Virus record (IMG/VR): IMGVR_UViG_3300048925_000226
Location: 1-28,733 of that record
Source of the DNA: a virus
DNA length: 28,733 nucleotides
Strand: one strand, 5' to 3'
This document shows positions 28,216 through 28,733 of the stretch, piece after piece (position 1 is the stretch's first letter; each line of letters begins with the position of its first letter). A program made the position numbers and the translations under genes. The notes beneath the pieces are model-generated. The model did no database searches. It had not been told where the DNA came from and saw only the letters and a list, made by a program, of their open reading frames with translations.

Positions 28216-28733
28216 ATGGCTACTTGGCGCGAGCAGTTACAACCGGCGTCGTTTCGCGGGGTGCCGTTTCACGTTGAATCGGAAAGCACCCCCGTAGGCC
28301 GCCGGACACAGGTGCATGAATTCCCCCAGCGCAACCGCCCTGAGGTTGAAGACCTGGGCGAACAAACCCGGGTAATCAAGTTCACGGCGTTTGTGGTGGG
28401 GGAGGATTGTTTTTTTCAGCGGGACAACTTACTGCGGGCGCTCAATCAGCCCGGCCCAGGAACGCTGATTCATCCGTGGTACGGGCAGATGTATGGCACC
28501 GCCACGGATTGTTCGGCGGGCCATGCCTGGAATGAAGGCGGCGTCACTCGCTTTGAGTTGATGTTTGTCGAAGGGGGTGAAAAGGGCTACCCGGCCGGCG
28601 TGCCGAACACGGCGCGTCAGCTGGAGGCCGAGAATGAAAGCCTGCTGGATTCCGCGATTGCGCGGTACAAGGCGGCGATGGCCCTGGTCAATAAAGCCCG
28701 CCTGAGCGTCAAGGCGCTGCAGAACGGCCTGGC
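28216..28733 (+). CDS. DNA circularisation/tail protein N-terminal part (Mu gpN-like), cut by window end
   Basis: The first 172 residues are visible: WREQLQPASFRGVPFHVESE, RRTQVHEFPQRNRPEVEDLG, a strand IKFTAFVVGEDC and the motif LNQPGPGTLIHPWYGQMYGT. This is the DNA_circ_N domain of Mu gpN-type proteins, baseplate or tail components encoded after the tape measure. GAGG lies six bases before the ATG. The 3' end is outside the window. Confidence 0.9.
   Translation, partial: MATWREQLQPASFRGVPFHVESESTPVGRRTQVHEFPQRNRPEVEDLGEQTRVIKFTAFVVGEDCFFQRDNLLRALNQPGPGTLIHPWYGQMYGTATDCSAGHAWNEGGVTRFELMFVEGGEKGYPAGVPNTARQLEAENESLLDSAIARYKAAMALVNKARLSVKALQNGL

Noticed and set aside
1-28733. CRISPR arrays, insertion sequences or transposase genes
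   Set aside because: No regularly spaced repeats, terminal inverted repeats or transposase motifs (DDE, HUH) were seen on reading; the repeats present are short regulatory ones.

Overview
The window is the left and middle part (about 28.6 kb) of a temperate prophage in a Pseudomonas-type genome. It starts in the host tRNA-Ser(UGA) gene and is cut at the right inside a tail gene. The host assignment rests on the tRNA, high GC with Pseudomonas-like codon use, and protein families recognised from Pseudomonas prophages (DUF4224, DUF1654, CP76-type CII). No database search was possible, so every family call is pattern recognition from the translated sequence.

Layout. 1-236: tRNA-Ser, its terminator and probable attL with integrase arm-like repeats. 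237-2314 (minus): integrase, DUF4224 protein (excisionase candidate) and an ASCH-like protein. 2411-4577: accessory zone of mixed orientation. It holds an AT-rich MtlR-like gene, the remnant of a cytosine-C5 DNA methyltransferase, two small plus-strand genes with matching leader cassettes, and two small minus-strand genes. 4578-5260: no protein gene, but a leftward control region with a repressor-covered pL promoter, a boxB-like hairpin and boxA, then a strong terminator. 5334-5681: DUF1654 gene behind a LexA box. 5749-7648 (minus): a compact AT-rich three-gene operon (GHKL ATPase, DUF4325 STAS-like protein, membrane-anchored protein), the best candidate here for an undescribed system. 7807-9470: CI-like repressor, operators, Cro-like and CII-like genes. 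9496-14081: small genes, O-like initiator, DnaB helicase, a second complete tyrosine recombinase and a small membrane protein. 14105-15204: Q-like antiterminator, late promoter, terminator, an AT-rich gene of unknown function and a tandem terminator. 15293-28733: late genes: holin, HNH nuclease, cos candidate, P27-type terminase, HK97-type head genes, then a Mu-type contractile tail (sheath, tube, frameshifted chaperone, tape measure, gpN-like).

Together this is an HK97-head, Mu-like-tail (SfV-like) mosaic phage. CI would hold pL and pR with closely related 14-bp operators set identically against both promoters. Early left transcription seems to use a boxA-type antitermination element and late transcription a lambda-like Q/pR'/tR' switch. 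Accessory genes sit in three places: between integrase and pL, between DUF1654 and CI, and between the late promoter and the holin.
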